Translations under genes and position numbers: made by a program
The notes under the pieces: generated by a model
What the model was told of the DNA's origin: nothing
Database searches by the model: none
What the model saw: only the letters and a program-made list of their open reading frames with translations
Shown: positions 25,976 through 34,092 of the stretch, in pieces
Layout of the letters: every line of letters starts with the position of its first letter
Position numbering within the stretch: the first letter of the stretch is position 1
DNA from: Bremerella volcania
GTDB taxonomy: Bacteria > Planctomycetota > Planctomycetia > Pirellulales > Pirellulaceae
NCBI RefSeq assembly: GCF_007748115.1
Contig: NZ_CP036289.1
Coordinates: 6,262,001-6,326,000, forward strand
DNA: 64,000 nucleotides
Reading direction: 5' to 3'

Positions 25976-27586
25976 TTACCATTTCAAGCCGAACTTGGCG
26001 CCTTCGCTTTGGTCGTTGGTGATGCCCCCTTTGAGTGGCTGGTTCGACTTCTTCTTGACCGACAGTTCGCGGTCGACGTCGGTTTCCGGCTCGTCCTTGC
26101 GGCGGCCGCCTTGCTTCGAGTCGGCCGGTGGCGGCTGGGTGGCTTTGATCGAGAGGCTGATCCGGCGCTTGGCCTGGTCGATGCTGAGGACCTTCACTTC
26201 GACTTCTTCACCCACTTTCAGTACGCTGGAAACACGGCTGATGCGGCTGTAGCTCACTTCGCTGACGTGCACCAGGCCTTCGATGCCAGGGGCAATTTCA
26301 ACGAACGCACCGAAGTCCATCAGCTTGGTCACCTTGCCAGGCACGACCTTGCCGACGGCGAACTCGCTGGCGACCTTTTGCCAGGGGTTCTCCATGGTGT
26401 CGCGGATCGAGAGACCGATCTTGCCGGTCTCGGGATCCATCTTGGTAACCTTCACCTTCACGGCCTGACCTTCGGCCAGGACGTCGGAAGGATGTGATAC
26501 GCGGTCCCAGCTGATCTGGCTCACGTGAACCAGGCCATCGACGCCGCCGATGTCGACGAATGCGCCGAAGTCTTGAATACGCGTGACGGTCCCTTCGCGA
26601 ACCTGACCCACGGTCAAGCTGCCCAGGACGTTTTTCTTGTTGTCTTCGGCCATCTTCTCGGCGACTGCCCGGGCACTGAGCACCAGGTTGCGCTTCTCGG
26701 GATTGGCTTCGGTCACCAGGCACTGCAGCTTGCGTCCCTTGAACTCTTCCAGGTCCTTCACGTGGTAGGTCGCAACCTGGCTGGCCGGGATGAAGCCGCG
26801 AGCCGTACCGACGGCACACTCGAGGCCACCCTTGTTCACGCCATCAACCACCGCGTCGACGACGATTCCTTCCTTGATGTCTCCCCAGTCTTGAACGCTG
26901 GTCGAAGCACCGGGGATGCCGACTTCATAGAGACGCTGGCTACCGTTGAACGTGCCGATCGAAACTTCGAGCTTGTCGCCCACCGAAGGAGGTGCCACGA
27001 AGCTGCGAATCGAAGCGATCCCTTGGTTGCCTTGGGGCAGATCGAAGAAGACGTCTTCGCGATGCACGCGAATGACGGTGCCGGTCACGCGGTCTCCTTC
27101 GTCCAGGCGAACGGCCGCCGGGGCTGGCGTTTGGTTGCTCATCACGTCGTCGATCGACGTTCCACCGAACGCGGCTTCCAGTTCGGCTTCGATGTCTTCC
27201 ATCGTCTCGCGGCGATTGGGGACGTGAACCTTGCCCCCCTCGACTGGCAAGCGGTAGTCCGGCTCGCCTTCTTCCTGCGAGGCCTCGGCCAACGTTTCGC
27301 TCAGGTCGGCCGGGATTTGGGTCGGATCGTCGTTGTCTTCGGCGGGTCTGGGCTGCGAAGGACGCTTGGGCTTGGGGGGCTGACGCTTGGCGGGCGCTGG
27401 TGCCGGAGCATCTCGCTGCGAACCGATCAGCACCTTCTTCTTTTCCTTGTCGTCGCCATCGGCGGTGTTTTCGACTGGGGTTTCTGCGGGTGCAGGAGCG
27501 GCGGAAGAAGCCTCCGGGGCCGAAGCTTCAGGAGATTGGGGGGTGGGTTCCACGGAAGCGGGATCCTTCTGAGGATCAGTCGACAT
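25976..27586 (-). CDS. S1 RNA-binding protein with four S1 domains (ribosomal protein S1-like)
   Basis: The 536-residue protein has an Ala/Pro/Glu-rich, low-complexity N-terminus of about 150 residues, then four S1 domains: GDRVTGTVIRVHREDVFFDL, GIVVDAVVDGVNKGGLECAV, VGQVREGTVTRIQDFGAFVD and VGKVVPGKVTKLMDFGAFVE, ending in a basic tail. S1 proteins bind mRNA at the small ribosomal subunit. The start MSTDPQKDP at 27586 was chosen over an in-frame start at 27652 because the intervening sequence looks like a leader. Bacterial S1 usually has four to six domains; the long acidic/Pro-rich N-terminus is unusual. Gene symbol withheld, since several S1-domain proteins can coexist. Confidence 0.85.
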   Translation of the reverse strand: MSTDPQKDPASVEPTPQSPEASAPEASSAAPAPAETPVENTADGDDKEKKKVLIGSQRDAPAPAPAKRQPPKPKRPSQPRPAEDNDDPTQIPADLSETLAEASQEEGEPDYRLPVEGGKVHVPNRRETMEDIEAELEAAFGGTSIDDVMSNQTPAPAAVRLDEGDRVTGTVIRVHREDVFFDLPQGNQGIASIRSFVAPPSVGDKLEVSIGTFNGSQRLYEVGIPGASTSVQDWGDIKEGIVVDAVVDGVNKGGLECAVGTARGFIPASQVATYHVKDLEEFKGRKLQCLVTEANPEKRNLVLSARAVAEKMAEDNKKNVLGSLTVGQVREGTVTRIQDFGAFVDIGGVDGLVHVSQISWDRVSHPSDVLAEGQAVKVKVTKMDPETGKIGLSIRDTMENPWQKVASEFAVGKVVPGKVTKLMDFGAFVEIAPGIEGLVHVSEVSYSRISRVSSVLKVGEEVEVKVLSIDQAKRRISLSIKATQPPPADSKQGGRRKDEPETDVDRELSVKKKSNQPLKGGITNDQSEGAKFGLKW

Positions 27587-27806
27587 GGGAAAGCCTCGGA
27601 CGAGAATCAGAAAACCGAAAGGGGGTGTAACTATTAGCGCCCTCTTGGTCACCTCTATAGTAAGAGGGCGAAGTAACTGAGTTTATCAGCAAAAATCGGC
27701 CTGAACAGGGAATCTAGCCTCCTACGAGCGTGGTAGTTCGATTTTCGAAATAGTTAGGCCGCTAGCGGCTGAAAACCTGTTAAGCTGTGTCCATGGTAGA
27801 TTTGCC

Positions 27807-28400
27807 ATGAAGCGAACCCCTCTTGGAAGTGACCCCAGCATAGGCATGAATTTCGATCCGTACCCCACTGAAATCGCCGAACTTATCCAGAATGCCCCCT
27901 TGTGCCCCCTGGGCCCTGGTAATCCGGATCGGTCGGTGCTGGAGCGGCTCCAGGCAATCGATGTTAATTCCTTGAGTAACAAACCGGTGAAAGATCACGA
28001 GATGGCTCGCGCTTGTATCAGCGGTTTGTGGCTGCTCTGGAATTACTTGGATGAGTCGCACACGGTAAGCCAGGATTTGCCCAGTTCCACCGGCAGCTAC
28101 TGGCACGGAATCATGCATCGGCGCGAGCCAGACTATGGCAATGCCAAGTATTGGTTCCGCCGCACGGGCGATCACCCCGCGATGGAGGCGCTCGCCGAAA
28201 GGGCAAATTCGCTGGCTTCCGGCGAAAACCTCGATCGCTATACCCAATTCCTGGCGGAGCGACATTGGGACCCGATGGCGATGGTGGACGCTTGTGAAGC
28301 CACGGCTCGCGGCAAGTGCGCAAACGAGGAACTTTTACGCAAAGTAGCCCAGTCAGAATGGGAAACGTTGTTTGAATACTGTTATTCGCGTGCTTTTTAG
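27807..28400 (+). CDS. Conserved protein of unknown function
   Basis: The 197-residue soluble protein has no motif I can name. Well-formed blocks include ACISGLWLLWNYLDESHTVSQ, SYWHGIMHRREPDYGNAKYW and TGDHPAMEALAERA, with invariant-looking His/Arg/Asp/Tyr residues (HGIMHRREPDY) that could form an active site. There is no signal peptide or membrane helix. Normal codon use supports a real gene. Confidence 0.7.
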   Translation: MKRTPLGSDPSIGMNFDPYPTEIAELIQNAPLCPLGPGNPDRSVLERLQAIDVNSLSNKPVKDHEMARACISGLWLLWNYLDESHTVSQDLPSSTGSYWHGIMHRREPDYGNAKYWFRRTGDHPAMEALAERANSLASGENLDRYTQFLAERHWDPMAMVDACEATARGKCANEELLRKVAQSEWETLFEYCYSRAF

Positions 28401-28492
28401 CGCTCGGATGACCACTGGCAAAGACAGAGAAGCAAGGCTGGCTCGTCCATTATCTCATCTCAATTATTCAGCCTCCGACCGAAGAGAATAGA

Positions 28493-28987
28493 ATGCTCCG
28501 TTACGACTTTGAAGATAGCTTGGGCTATTGGGTTTTCAGTGTCGCCCATCTGATGACGCGTGCGATGAACGATGAACTGGGGAAACTCGGCATCACCTAT
28601 CGCCAATGGGAAGTCTTGTGCTGGCTCTCGTACATGGGTGAAATCACCCAAAGCGAACTGGCCGACCAGATGCGTATCGAAGCCCCCACGCTTGTCGGGG
28701 TGATCGACCGCATGGAACGCGACGGCTGGATCGTCCGCGAGACCGACCCCAACGATCGCCGCAAGAAGATCATCCGCGCCACCGAAAAGGTGGAACCCAT
28801 GTGGGAACAAATGGTCAATTGCGCCAAAAGCGTGCGAGCCAAGGCCCTCCGCGACGTTCCGCAGGAAGAAGTCCAGAAGGCCAAAGGCACGCTGGCGGTC
28901 ATTCGCGGCAATTTGCTTTCCGAACTCCCCGGGCATAATATCCCAGCAGAGCCCATCGGCCAGAAGCAAGCCACGCAGACGCGATAA
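28493..28987 (+). CDS. MarR family transcriptional regulator
   Basis: The 164-residue protein has a MarR winged helix: ITYRQWEVLCWLSYMGEITQ (helix 2-3), SELADQMRIEAPTLVGVIDRM (recognition helix) and RDGWIVRETDPNDRRKKIIR (wing with the conserved D-x-R-R-K), residues ~35-100. MarR proteins are dimers that release DNA on binding small ligands or oxidants. The target is not clear; neighbours include the downstream radical SAM gene, but a repeat separates them. Confidence 0.9.
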   Translation: MLRYDFEDSLGYWVFSVAHLMTRAMNDELGKLGITYRQWEVLCWLSYMGEITQSELADQMRIEAPTLVGVIDRMERDGWIVRETDPNDRRKKIIRATEKVEPMWEQMVNCAKSVRAKALRDVPQEEVQKAKGTLAVIRGNLLSELPGHNIPAEPIGQKQATQTR

Positions 28988-28997
28988 TCGAGTAGAA

Positions 28998-29081
28998 TCA
29001 AGTTTTCAGTTTTCAGTAATAAGACTGGTTGAGCCAAGCTCACTCACACTGAAAACTGAATACTACAAACTGAAAACTTGA
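28998..29081. repeat. Inverted repeat of the AGTTTTCAGT family overlapping a start codon
   Basis: The left arm TCAAGTTTTCAGTTTTCAGTA (28998-29018) and the right arm 29061-29081 are complementary with two mismatches. A second copy of the right-arm core lies at 29048-29062. The right arm ends at the A of the radical SAM start codon, and there is no Shine-Dalgarno sequence in between. Family members also lie at 30195-30350 and 38178-38250. Confidence 0.75.
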
Positions 29082-29950
29082 TGAATACGCACCACCTCCA
29101 CACCCAACACCAGCGCACGTTCGAAGGGAACCGGTTCGTCTACCCGGTCCTTTCTCGCCGGAGCAAGGGGCTATCGGTTGGTGTTAATTTAAATCCCGAC
29201 AAGATCTGCAATTTCGATTGCATCTACTGCCAGGTCGATCGCCGCACTGAAAGCGAAGTCCGCTTCGTCGAAAGCGATCGTTACTTCCACGAACTGGAGG
29301 AAATGCTCGACCTGTGTGCGTCCGGCGAAATCTTTCACACGGCCAAGTTCGCCGAGACGCCGCCCCATCTGCGGCGCGTCAACGACATCGCATTCAGCGG
29401 CGATGGCGAGCCGACCACCTATAAAAACTTCGACGATCTGATCGAGCGCAGTGCCGAGATCAAGCGTAAGCATGGTCTCGACGACGTGAAGATGGTGCTG
29501 ATTACCAACGCCACCATGTTTCATCGGCCGCACGTGCAGCGCGGTCTCGAGATCCTCGACGCCAACCAAGGCGAGATCTGGGCCAAGCTCGACGCCGGCA
29601 CGGCAGAGTACTACCGCACCATCGAACGAACCAAGATTCCCTTTCAGCGGGTTCTCGATAACCTGCTGCTGGCCGCGAAGCTGCGTCCGATCGTCATTCA
29701 ATCGATGTTCCTGAAACTGCTGGGCGAAAGCCCCAACGCCGAAGAGATTGCGGCCTTCTGCGATCGCTTGAACGAAATCACCCAAGGGGGCGGCCAGATC
29801 AAGCTGGTCCAGGTTTACACCGTGGCCCGCAAGCCGGCCGAGTCGATCGTCACGCCGCTCGAGGACTTTGAGGTCGACGCGATCGCCCAAGCTGTCCGCG
29901 ATCGCACAGGACTACCAGCGGAAGTTTACTATGGCAGTTCGGACTACTAG
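29081..29950 (+). CDS. Radical SAM protein
   Basis: The 289-residue protein has the radical SAM cluster motif CNFDCIYC at about residues 44-51, plus the GDGEPT-type motif (AFSGDGEPTTYKNF) and a C-terminal KLVQVYTVARKPAE block typical of a widespread stand-alone family related to wyosine-type enzymes. It should bind a 4Fe-4S cluster and S-adenosylmethionine; the reaction is unknown. The ATG at 29081 is used; a TTG sits directly upstream. It overlaps nothing and is 2 bp from the next small gene. Confidence 0.85.
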   Translation: MNTHHLHTQHQRTFEGNRFVYPVLSRRSKGLSVGVNLNPDKICNFDCIYCQVDRRTESEVRFVESDRYFHELEEMLDLCASGEIFHTAKFAETPPHLRRVNDIAFSGDGEPTTYKNFDDLIERSAEIKRKHGLDDVKMVLITNATMFHRPHVQRGLEILDANQGEIWAKLDAGTAEYYRTIERTKIPFQRVLDNLLLAAKLRPIVIQSMFLKLLGESPNAEEIAAFCDRLNEITQGGGQIKLVQVYTVARKPAESIVTPLEDFEVDAIAQAVRDRTGLPAEVYYGSSDY

Positions 29951-29952
29951 GC

Positions 29953-30183
29953 ATGGCTTCTGAGTCGAAAAATACCGTATACCTGATGGCCGGCGTGATC
30001 GCTGCGCTCGCCTTGTGGGGCATCTACCTGGCCATCGGTTCGTATCTGGGCCTGGCCGAAGGAACCCGCGGGTACGACATCCGCCGCGGTTTGATCGTGT
30101 TTGCCTGCATGGCCGGCTTTTTGCTCTTTTGGGGAGTATTGTTATGGAACCGCCGACGACGGTTGGGCTCGGATGATGAATGA
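29953..30183 (+). CDS. Small two-helix membrane protein
   Basis: The 76-residue protein has two hydrophobic segments (residues ~8-31 and ~45-63) and a basic C-terminus (RRRRLG). It starts 2 bp after the radical SAM stop and is surely co-transcribed with it. No family recognised. Confidence 0.65.
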   Translation: MASESKNTVYLMAGVIAALALWGIYLAIGSYLGLAEGTRGYDIRRGLIVFACMAGFLLFWGVLLWNRRRRLGSDDE

Positions 30184-30201
30184 ATTTAGTTTGAAGTTTT
30201 C

Positions 30202-30349
30202 AGTGTTCCGTTTTCAGCAAGCCGTAGGCTGGCTACGGCTTCTTAGCCGATAGCCACCTTATGCTTGACGCCTTTGCTGTGAGGAAAGATGGCTATCCGC
30301 CGAAGACGCCGGTAGCCATCCTACGATTGAAAACCGAAAACGGAACACT
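30202..30349. repeat. Nested inverted repeats (AGTGTTCCGTTTTC outer, TAGCC inner)
   Basis: Outer perfect 14-bp arms AGTGTTCCGTTTTC (30202-30215) and GAAAACGGAACACT (30336-30349) enclose pieces of another family, CGTAGGCTGGCTACGGC and GATGGCTATCCGCCGAAGAC. One repeat family appears inserted in the other, or both share a structure. Confidence 0.7.
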
Positions 30350-30426
30350 TCCCCCTTGCCGCCAGGCGCCTCTAGAATGCAAGTAATTAGGTCCACTAGC
30401 CAACCAACCCAGTGAAGGATCGGGAT

Positions 30427-30636
30427 ATGTCTGAAACCAAGATTCGCATCCGTGACAACGGCCCCTTTTTGGTCGAGGGACCGGTGACGCTCGAAGACTC
30501 CGAGGGCAACTCCTACACCATCGACAAGCCTAGCATCGCCCTGTGCCGCTGCGGCCATTCGGACAACAAGCCGTTTTGCGACGGCAAGCACAAGCATTGC
30601 GGATTCACTTCCGAAGATCGCGCCAACCCGGCCTAG
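30427..30636 (+). CDS. CDGSH iron-sulfur domain protein
   Basis: The 69-residue protein has the complete CDGSH-type ligand set Cys40, Cys42, Cys51 and His55 in LCRCGHSDNKPFCDGKHKHCGF (3Cys-1His), which binds a 2Fe-2S cluster. CDGK replaces CDGS. A single such domain in a short soluble protein is common in bacteria and is linked with redox or iron handling. GTG 30412 could extend the N-terminus. Confidence 0.9.
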   Translation: MSETKIRIRDNGPFLVEGPVTLEDSEGNSYTIDKPSIALCRCGHSDNKPFCDGKHKHCGFTSEDRANPA

Positions 30637-30679
30637 ACAGACGTCTCCCGCATCTGCCACCATCGCCAGGAGAACGAAT

Positions 30680-31084
30680 ATGGAACCGGTCGATATCCGT
30701 CGCGATACGGAAACGTACTGTAACCTGATGAACGCCTATCTATTGGCACAGGTCGCAGAACTCGATGCCACGCTCCAGCAAAACGGCATCGAAGATCAAG
30801 GAATTCGCAAAAGCATCTGCGCCCAATTCGGCATGAGCATGGGTCAGGTGTTCGACATGGGCTGGATTGGCGTCAGTGGCGAGCGATTTCATCCGCTGTT
30901 GATGTTCAGCGAAAAATACCTCGACGATGCCGCCACACCGATCGGCGAAGTCGGTCCCCTGGAAGGACCAACCCGCGAAGACGATTTCCACGCCATGGCC
31001 GTCGAGGCGGTTTCGACTTTCTACGACGACCTGCAAGGAGACCTCGCTCGCGTACCCTATGGCGCGCTGGACGAAGAACTGTAA
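30680..31084 (+). CDS. Conserved protein of unknown function
   Basis: The 134-residue acidic soluble protein has good coding statistics and AGGAG 8 bases before its ATG. Features: QVAELDATLQQNGIEDQGIRKSI and a DDLQGDLARVPYGALDEEL end. No family or catalytic motif is recognised. It follows the CDGSH gene by 43 bp and is probably in the same transcript. Confidence 0.65.
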   Translation: MEPVDIRRDTETYCNLMNAYLLAQVAELDATLQQNGIEDQGIRKSICAQFGMSMGQVFDMGWIGVSGERFHPLLMFSEKYLDDAATPIGEVGPLEGPTREDDFHAMAVEAVSTFYDDLQGDLARVPYGALDEEL

Positions 31085-31593
31085 GCACGCGTTGCCGTCC
31101 CCTCGCCCCTTGGGGCTGATAAGGCACGCCCAATAAGACGTGAGTGTGGCACCTAACTCATCTTCTTATCCGTGTAATCCGTGGTTGGTCTTCTCTTAAA
31201 AAAAGCTAAGAACCAGCGGCATTCTCGACGTGAAGTTTTCATCGCGTTTTCTCGGCGAAAACCGTATTTTCGGCATCTCTTGTCAGGGCGAAAACCTACT
31301 CGTCAGCGACTTTCAATTTCGTGACGCAGGTTCGACATACGGCTGACAAGTTATCCCCATTTCGGACGCTCGGATATGGAGATTTTGTGAAGGTCTAAGT
31401 TGTTGCATGGACGCTTCTTGGTGCCACAAGCCAGCAGAATTTTTACCGCACCGGGTGTTACTTGGTGGAACGCTCCTCAGGTCAGTGCGTAGAATTCGTG
31501 CCTCTTGAAAGTTGGCCCCGCTCCGCGAGAAGAATTGTGGGCGTGCCGGGCCCATTTGGATCACGTCTCGAAAGGATAGGAAGCCAAGTCCGC
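31085..31593. other. Intergenic region with repeat remnants
   Basis: No gene. It starts with a CCCCTCGCCCCTTGGGGC hairpin (about 31101-31118) and a TTATCCGTGTAATCCGTGGTT copy (about 31167-31187) of the repeat seen at 12650. The rest, AT-richer, should carry the promoter of the next gene. Confidence 0.45.
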
Positions 31594-32520
31594 ATGGAAG
31601 AACCAACTGTCGATCTCGCCGCAACCGATACCACCCAACCTGCGGCGGAAACCACCGCGTCCGAATTCCCCTTGAGCGACGAACTGCTGGCCAAGCTGGA
31701 AGCAGCTTCGGCTCCCTATTTGGGTCAGTGGACCAAGTTGATCAGCACGACCAACTGGGACAAGGGAAAGATCATTTATCAGTGGCGAACGTCTCTGCAG
31801 GAGGCAGGGGCGCCTACTTCCGAATACGCCGACGATGCCTGGGCTCGTCGCGTGGGGGGAGTGACCGGTCAGCATGTCGGTCGTTTGCGCCGGGTCTTCG
31901 AGCGTTTCGGTGATAACTACCCCACTTATGATGGCCTTTTCTGGAGCCACTTCCAGGCCGCCATCGAATGGGACGACGCCGAGATGTGGCTGGAAGGTGC
32001 CGCTGAAAACAAGTGGTCAGTCGCCTCGATGCGAAACCAACGCTGGGAAACGATGGGCAAGCTGGAAGCCGATCGCCCGAGCGACGACGTGATCGCTTCG
32101 GAAGTGGACGAAGACTACGAACCGGCCCAAGGCAGCGACGACGAAGTTCGCGGCTCCATTGGCGAAATGGATGGCCCCAGCGGACCCTTGCACGAAGGTC
32201 CTGATTTCGGCGATGAAGAGCAAGACACGCACGCTCGGGAATCAGGGCTGGCCGAAGGTGAAATCGGCGATTCGACCGAAGCCCCTTCGTTGGTGAAGCC
32301 GTTTGCCGAGATCGGTTCGATGCCGGACGACGTACTGGATGCGTTCGAGGCGTTCAAGCTGGCCATCATTCGCCATCGCAGTGCCGGCTGGGAAGAGATC
32401 AGCCAGGAAGACATGGTCAGCTGCCTGGAGTCGCTGAAGGTTCTGGTGAATGCCCCCAGCGGTGAGCCAGAGAAGGCCAAGAAGCCGATGGCAGATGGGC
32501 AGCAGCCTGCCCCTTTCTAG
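31594..32520 (+). CDS. Conserved acidic protein of unknown function
   Basis: The 308-residue protein starts at ATG 31594 (preceded by AGGAAG). Residues ~35-150 form a conserved block rich in aromatic residues: YADDAWARRVGGVTGQHVGR, VFERFGDNYPTYDGLFWSHF and DAEMWLEGAAENKWSVASMR, which could be a DNA- or protein-binding helical domain. The middle is acidic and disordered. The last part (LDAFEAFKLAIIRHRSAGWEE) is helical. I do not recognise the family. Confidence 0.65.
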   Translation: MEEPTVDLAATDTTQPAAETTASEFPLSDELLAKLEAASAPYLGQWTKLISTTNWDKGKIIYQWRTSLQEAGAPTSEYADDAWARRVGGVTGQHVGRLRRVFERFGDNYPTYDGLFWSHFQAAIEWDDAEMWLEGAAENKWSVASMRNQRWETMGKLEADRPSDDVIASEVDEDYEPAQGSDDEVRGSIGEMDGPSGPLHEGPDFGDEEQDTHARESGLAEGEIGDSTEAPSLVKPFAEIGSMPDDVLDAFEAFKLAIIRHRSAGWEEISQEDMVSCLESLKVLVNAPSGEPEKAKKPMADGQQPAPF

Positions 32521-32539
32521 ACTAATGCGACATTTGTAG

Positions 32540-32574
32540 TGGCTATCGGACGATCGGTCCGGTAGCCATTTTTT
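32540..32574 (+). terminator. Terminator built from a TAGCC-type repeat
   Basis: 12-bp arms TGGCTATCGGAC/GTCCGGTAGCCA (32540-32551 and 32557-32568, one G-U pair) with a 5-nt loop are followed by six T. The stem is the core of the dispersed TAGCC repeat family, here serving as a proper intrinsic terminator. Confidence 0.8.
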
Positions 32575-32722
32575 ATGGGCCGCGCAGTTGTAGCGATTCC
32601 GCAGGTTCTGCCGGCCGTGCAGCTTAGATTGTTCCTGTTTGCTGCCTACCGCTTGCTTGCGAAAGGGGCAGATGCGACCCAAGCTTCCAACAAAGTCTCG
32701 TCTTTCTTGTTGGAACCATCTT

Positions 32723-32869
32723 ATGTCTTATCTCGTGGTATTCGCGGGCCTGTTGGGCTTGACCCTGTACTTGGACCTAACCGTATTGATGTCGGCAGGC
32801 ATCATCATGATTGGCATGACCATCTGGGCCGTGCTGATGAATCGCAAACTGCATATCCCCAAGTGGTAA
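32723..32869 (+). CDS. Small membrane protein (48 residues)
   Basis: ATG 32723 opens a 48-residue frame with two closely spaced hydrophobic segments (SYLVVFAGLLGLTLYL and TVLMSAGIIMIGMTIWAVLM) and a basic end (NRKLHIPKW). The hydrophobic character and normal codon use support it, but length is short and there is no strong ribosome site. No family recognised. Confidence 0.5.
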   Translation: MSYLVVFAGLLGLTLYLDLTVLMSAGIIMIGMTIWAVLMNRKLHIPKW

Positions 32870-32873
32870 GCCG

Positions 32874-33239
32874 CTAATCCTGCTCGCTAAGCCAGGCCAC
32901 CAGCGTGTCGCGATCGCTGGCCGCTCTTACCTTCGCGCCGCGATTGTGCGCGACCGTTTCCCAGAAGAAGTTGATATGCTCGCGCGGCATGAGCGCCGCG
33001 GCCTTGTAGGATGGGCCGAACTTCTCCGCGACCAGCAGCCCAACACGATAACGGGTCATGTTGTCCATGACCGAACTCAAGCTCATTCCATTGACCAGAA
33101 CACCATTCTTGCCGGTGCGTTGGCACTCTTGATAAATCAAGTCGACCAACTCCTCCCAATCTTCCGGGACATGGTCGCCTGTGCATACGAACTCAAGAAA
33201 GCCGGGGTGCTCGATCTTTTCGACGCTGAGTTTCTTCAT
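32874..33239 (-). CDS. STAS/SpoIIAA-like protein, tandem copy 4
   Basis: A 121-residue soluble protein, the last of four tandem paralogues on the minus strand. Shared layout: a start region of the form EHxxxLEFV-x-GD, a middle DxxxxxxxTGKxxxLVN strand-helix, an RYRVGLLVAEKFG helix and a C-terminal WETVAHNRGAKVRAASDRDTL followed by WL. This resembles the SpoIIAA-like STAS/Sec14 fold, in which a small alpha/beta domain binds a partner protein or lipid. Here the strand that usually starts IFVD reads VLVN. Start MKKLS chosen; 33260 is possible. Confidence 0.7.
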   Translation of the reverse strand: MKKLSVEKIEHPGFLEFVCTGDHVPEDWEELVDLIYQECQRTGKNGVLVNGMSLSSVMDNMTRYRVGLLVAEKFGPSYKAAALMPREHINFFWETVAHNRGAKVRAASDRDTLVAWLSEQD

Positions 33240-33317
33240 GGTGTCCCACTTCGAACGCATCGAGGGAATACGGCCAGGTTCCTCGTGACCGCAACTCTAA
33301 CACCCTCACTAACGTCG

Positions 33318-33683
33318 TCAAGCAACTTCATCGAGCCACTCGAGCAGCTTGTCGCGATCGCGCCCTGACCTGACGATGGCTCCCCGATTGGTCGCGACGG
33401 TTTCCCAGAGCTGATCTGGATCGTCCGCTCGAGCGAGCGTTGCGATCCTTGCATTTGCCCCGAAAATTTCGCCGGTAAGAACTCCGATCCGATACCGCAA
33501 CATCACGCTGTTGGAAAGCGTGACCTGGGATGCATCGACGAATATTCGCGACTTGCCTAACCGCTCGCTATCGGCCGCCATCTGGTGCAGCAGATCGATC
33601 CAATCTTCAACGGTGTGATCGCCCGACAGGGTGTACTGCAAGTACCGAGGATGCTCCTGTAGGACGATCGTGAAATCAGTCAT
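33318..33683 (-). CDS. STAS/SpoIIAA-like protein, tandem copy 3
   Basis: 121 residues with the same pattern as its neighbours: HPRYLQYTLSGDHTVEDWID, GKSRIFVDASQV, MLRYRIGVLTGEIFG and LWETVATNRGAIVRSGRDRD. It starts 6 bp after copy 2, and so is in the same operon. The conserved strand IFVD holds the Asp/Ser region (VDAS) where STAS antagonists carry their phosphorylatable residue, but whether that applies is not known. Confidence 0.75.
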   Translation of the reverse strand: MTDFTIVLQEHPRYLQYTLSGDHTVEDWIDLLHQMAADSERLGKSRIFVDASQVTLSNSVMLRYRIGVLTGEIFGANARIATLARADDPDQLWETVATNRGAIVRSGRDRDKLLEWLDEVA

Positions 33684-33689
33684 GAGAAT

Positions 33690-34064
33690 TCAATCTTCCT
33701 GTAGCAGCCACGTTAGCAAGCTCGCGCGATCGCTACTGGCCCTGACAATCGCCCCGCGATTGGTCGCGACGTCTTCCCAGAACGTATCTTGATCAGCCCA
33801 ATGCGAGAAAGCCGCAATGCGGACCGACGCACCAAATGCTTCACCCATTCGAACGGCCATACGATAGATTACCATGGGGTCAGTCCGAACGGTTTTGTCG
33901 CTTTGACCTCGATCGACGAAAATCCGTCGTTTGCCGGTTTTCTTGGTGGCCTCGACCATGGCTTGTAACAGTTCTTTGAACGCTTCTTCGTCGCGCACTT
34001 CTTCCGGAACGACGAACTCCAGGTACTCGGCATGTTCTATGTAAGGATGTTCAAACTTGGACAT
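33690..34064 (-). CDS. STAS/SpoIIAA-like protein, tandem copy 2
   Basis: 124 residues from MSKFEHPYIEHAEYLEFVV. It has TGKRRIFVDRGQ, VIYRMAVRMGEAFGASVRIA and FWEDVATNRGAIVRASSDRA, matching the other three copies position by position. An in-frame start at 34103 would overlap copy 1's end; the inner ATG matches the N-termini of the paralogues better. Confidence 0.75.
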   Translation of the reverse strand: MSKFEHPYIEHAEYLEFVVPEEVRDEEAFKELLQAMVEATKKTGKRRIFVDRGQSDKTVRTDPMVIYRMAVRMGEAFGASVRIAAFSHWADQDTFWEDVATNRGAIVRASSDRASLLTWLLQED

Positions 34065-34092
34065 GACGATAAACACGCAAAGTGATAGGTCC

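Noticed and set aside
26525-27637. Plus-strand open frame opposite the S1-domain gene
   Set aside because: The minus-strand S1 domains are unmistakable; the plus frame lacks any domain and any ribosome site.
28090-28110. TGGCACGGAATCATGC resembling a sigma-54 promoter
   Set aside because: The GG-to-GC spacing is wrong by one base and it lies inside a coding region.
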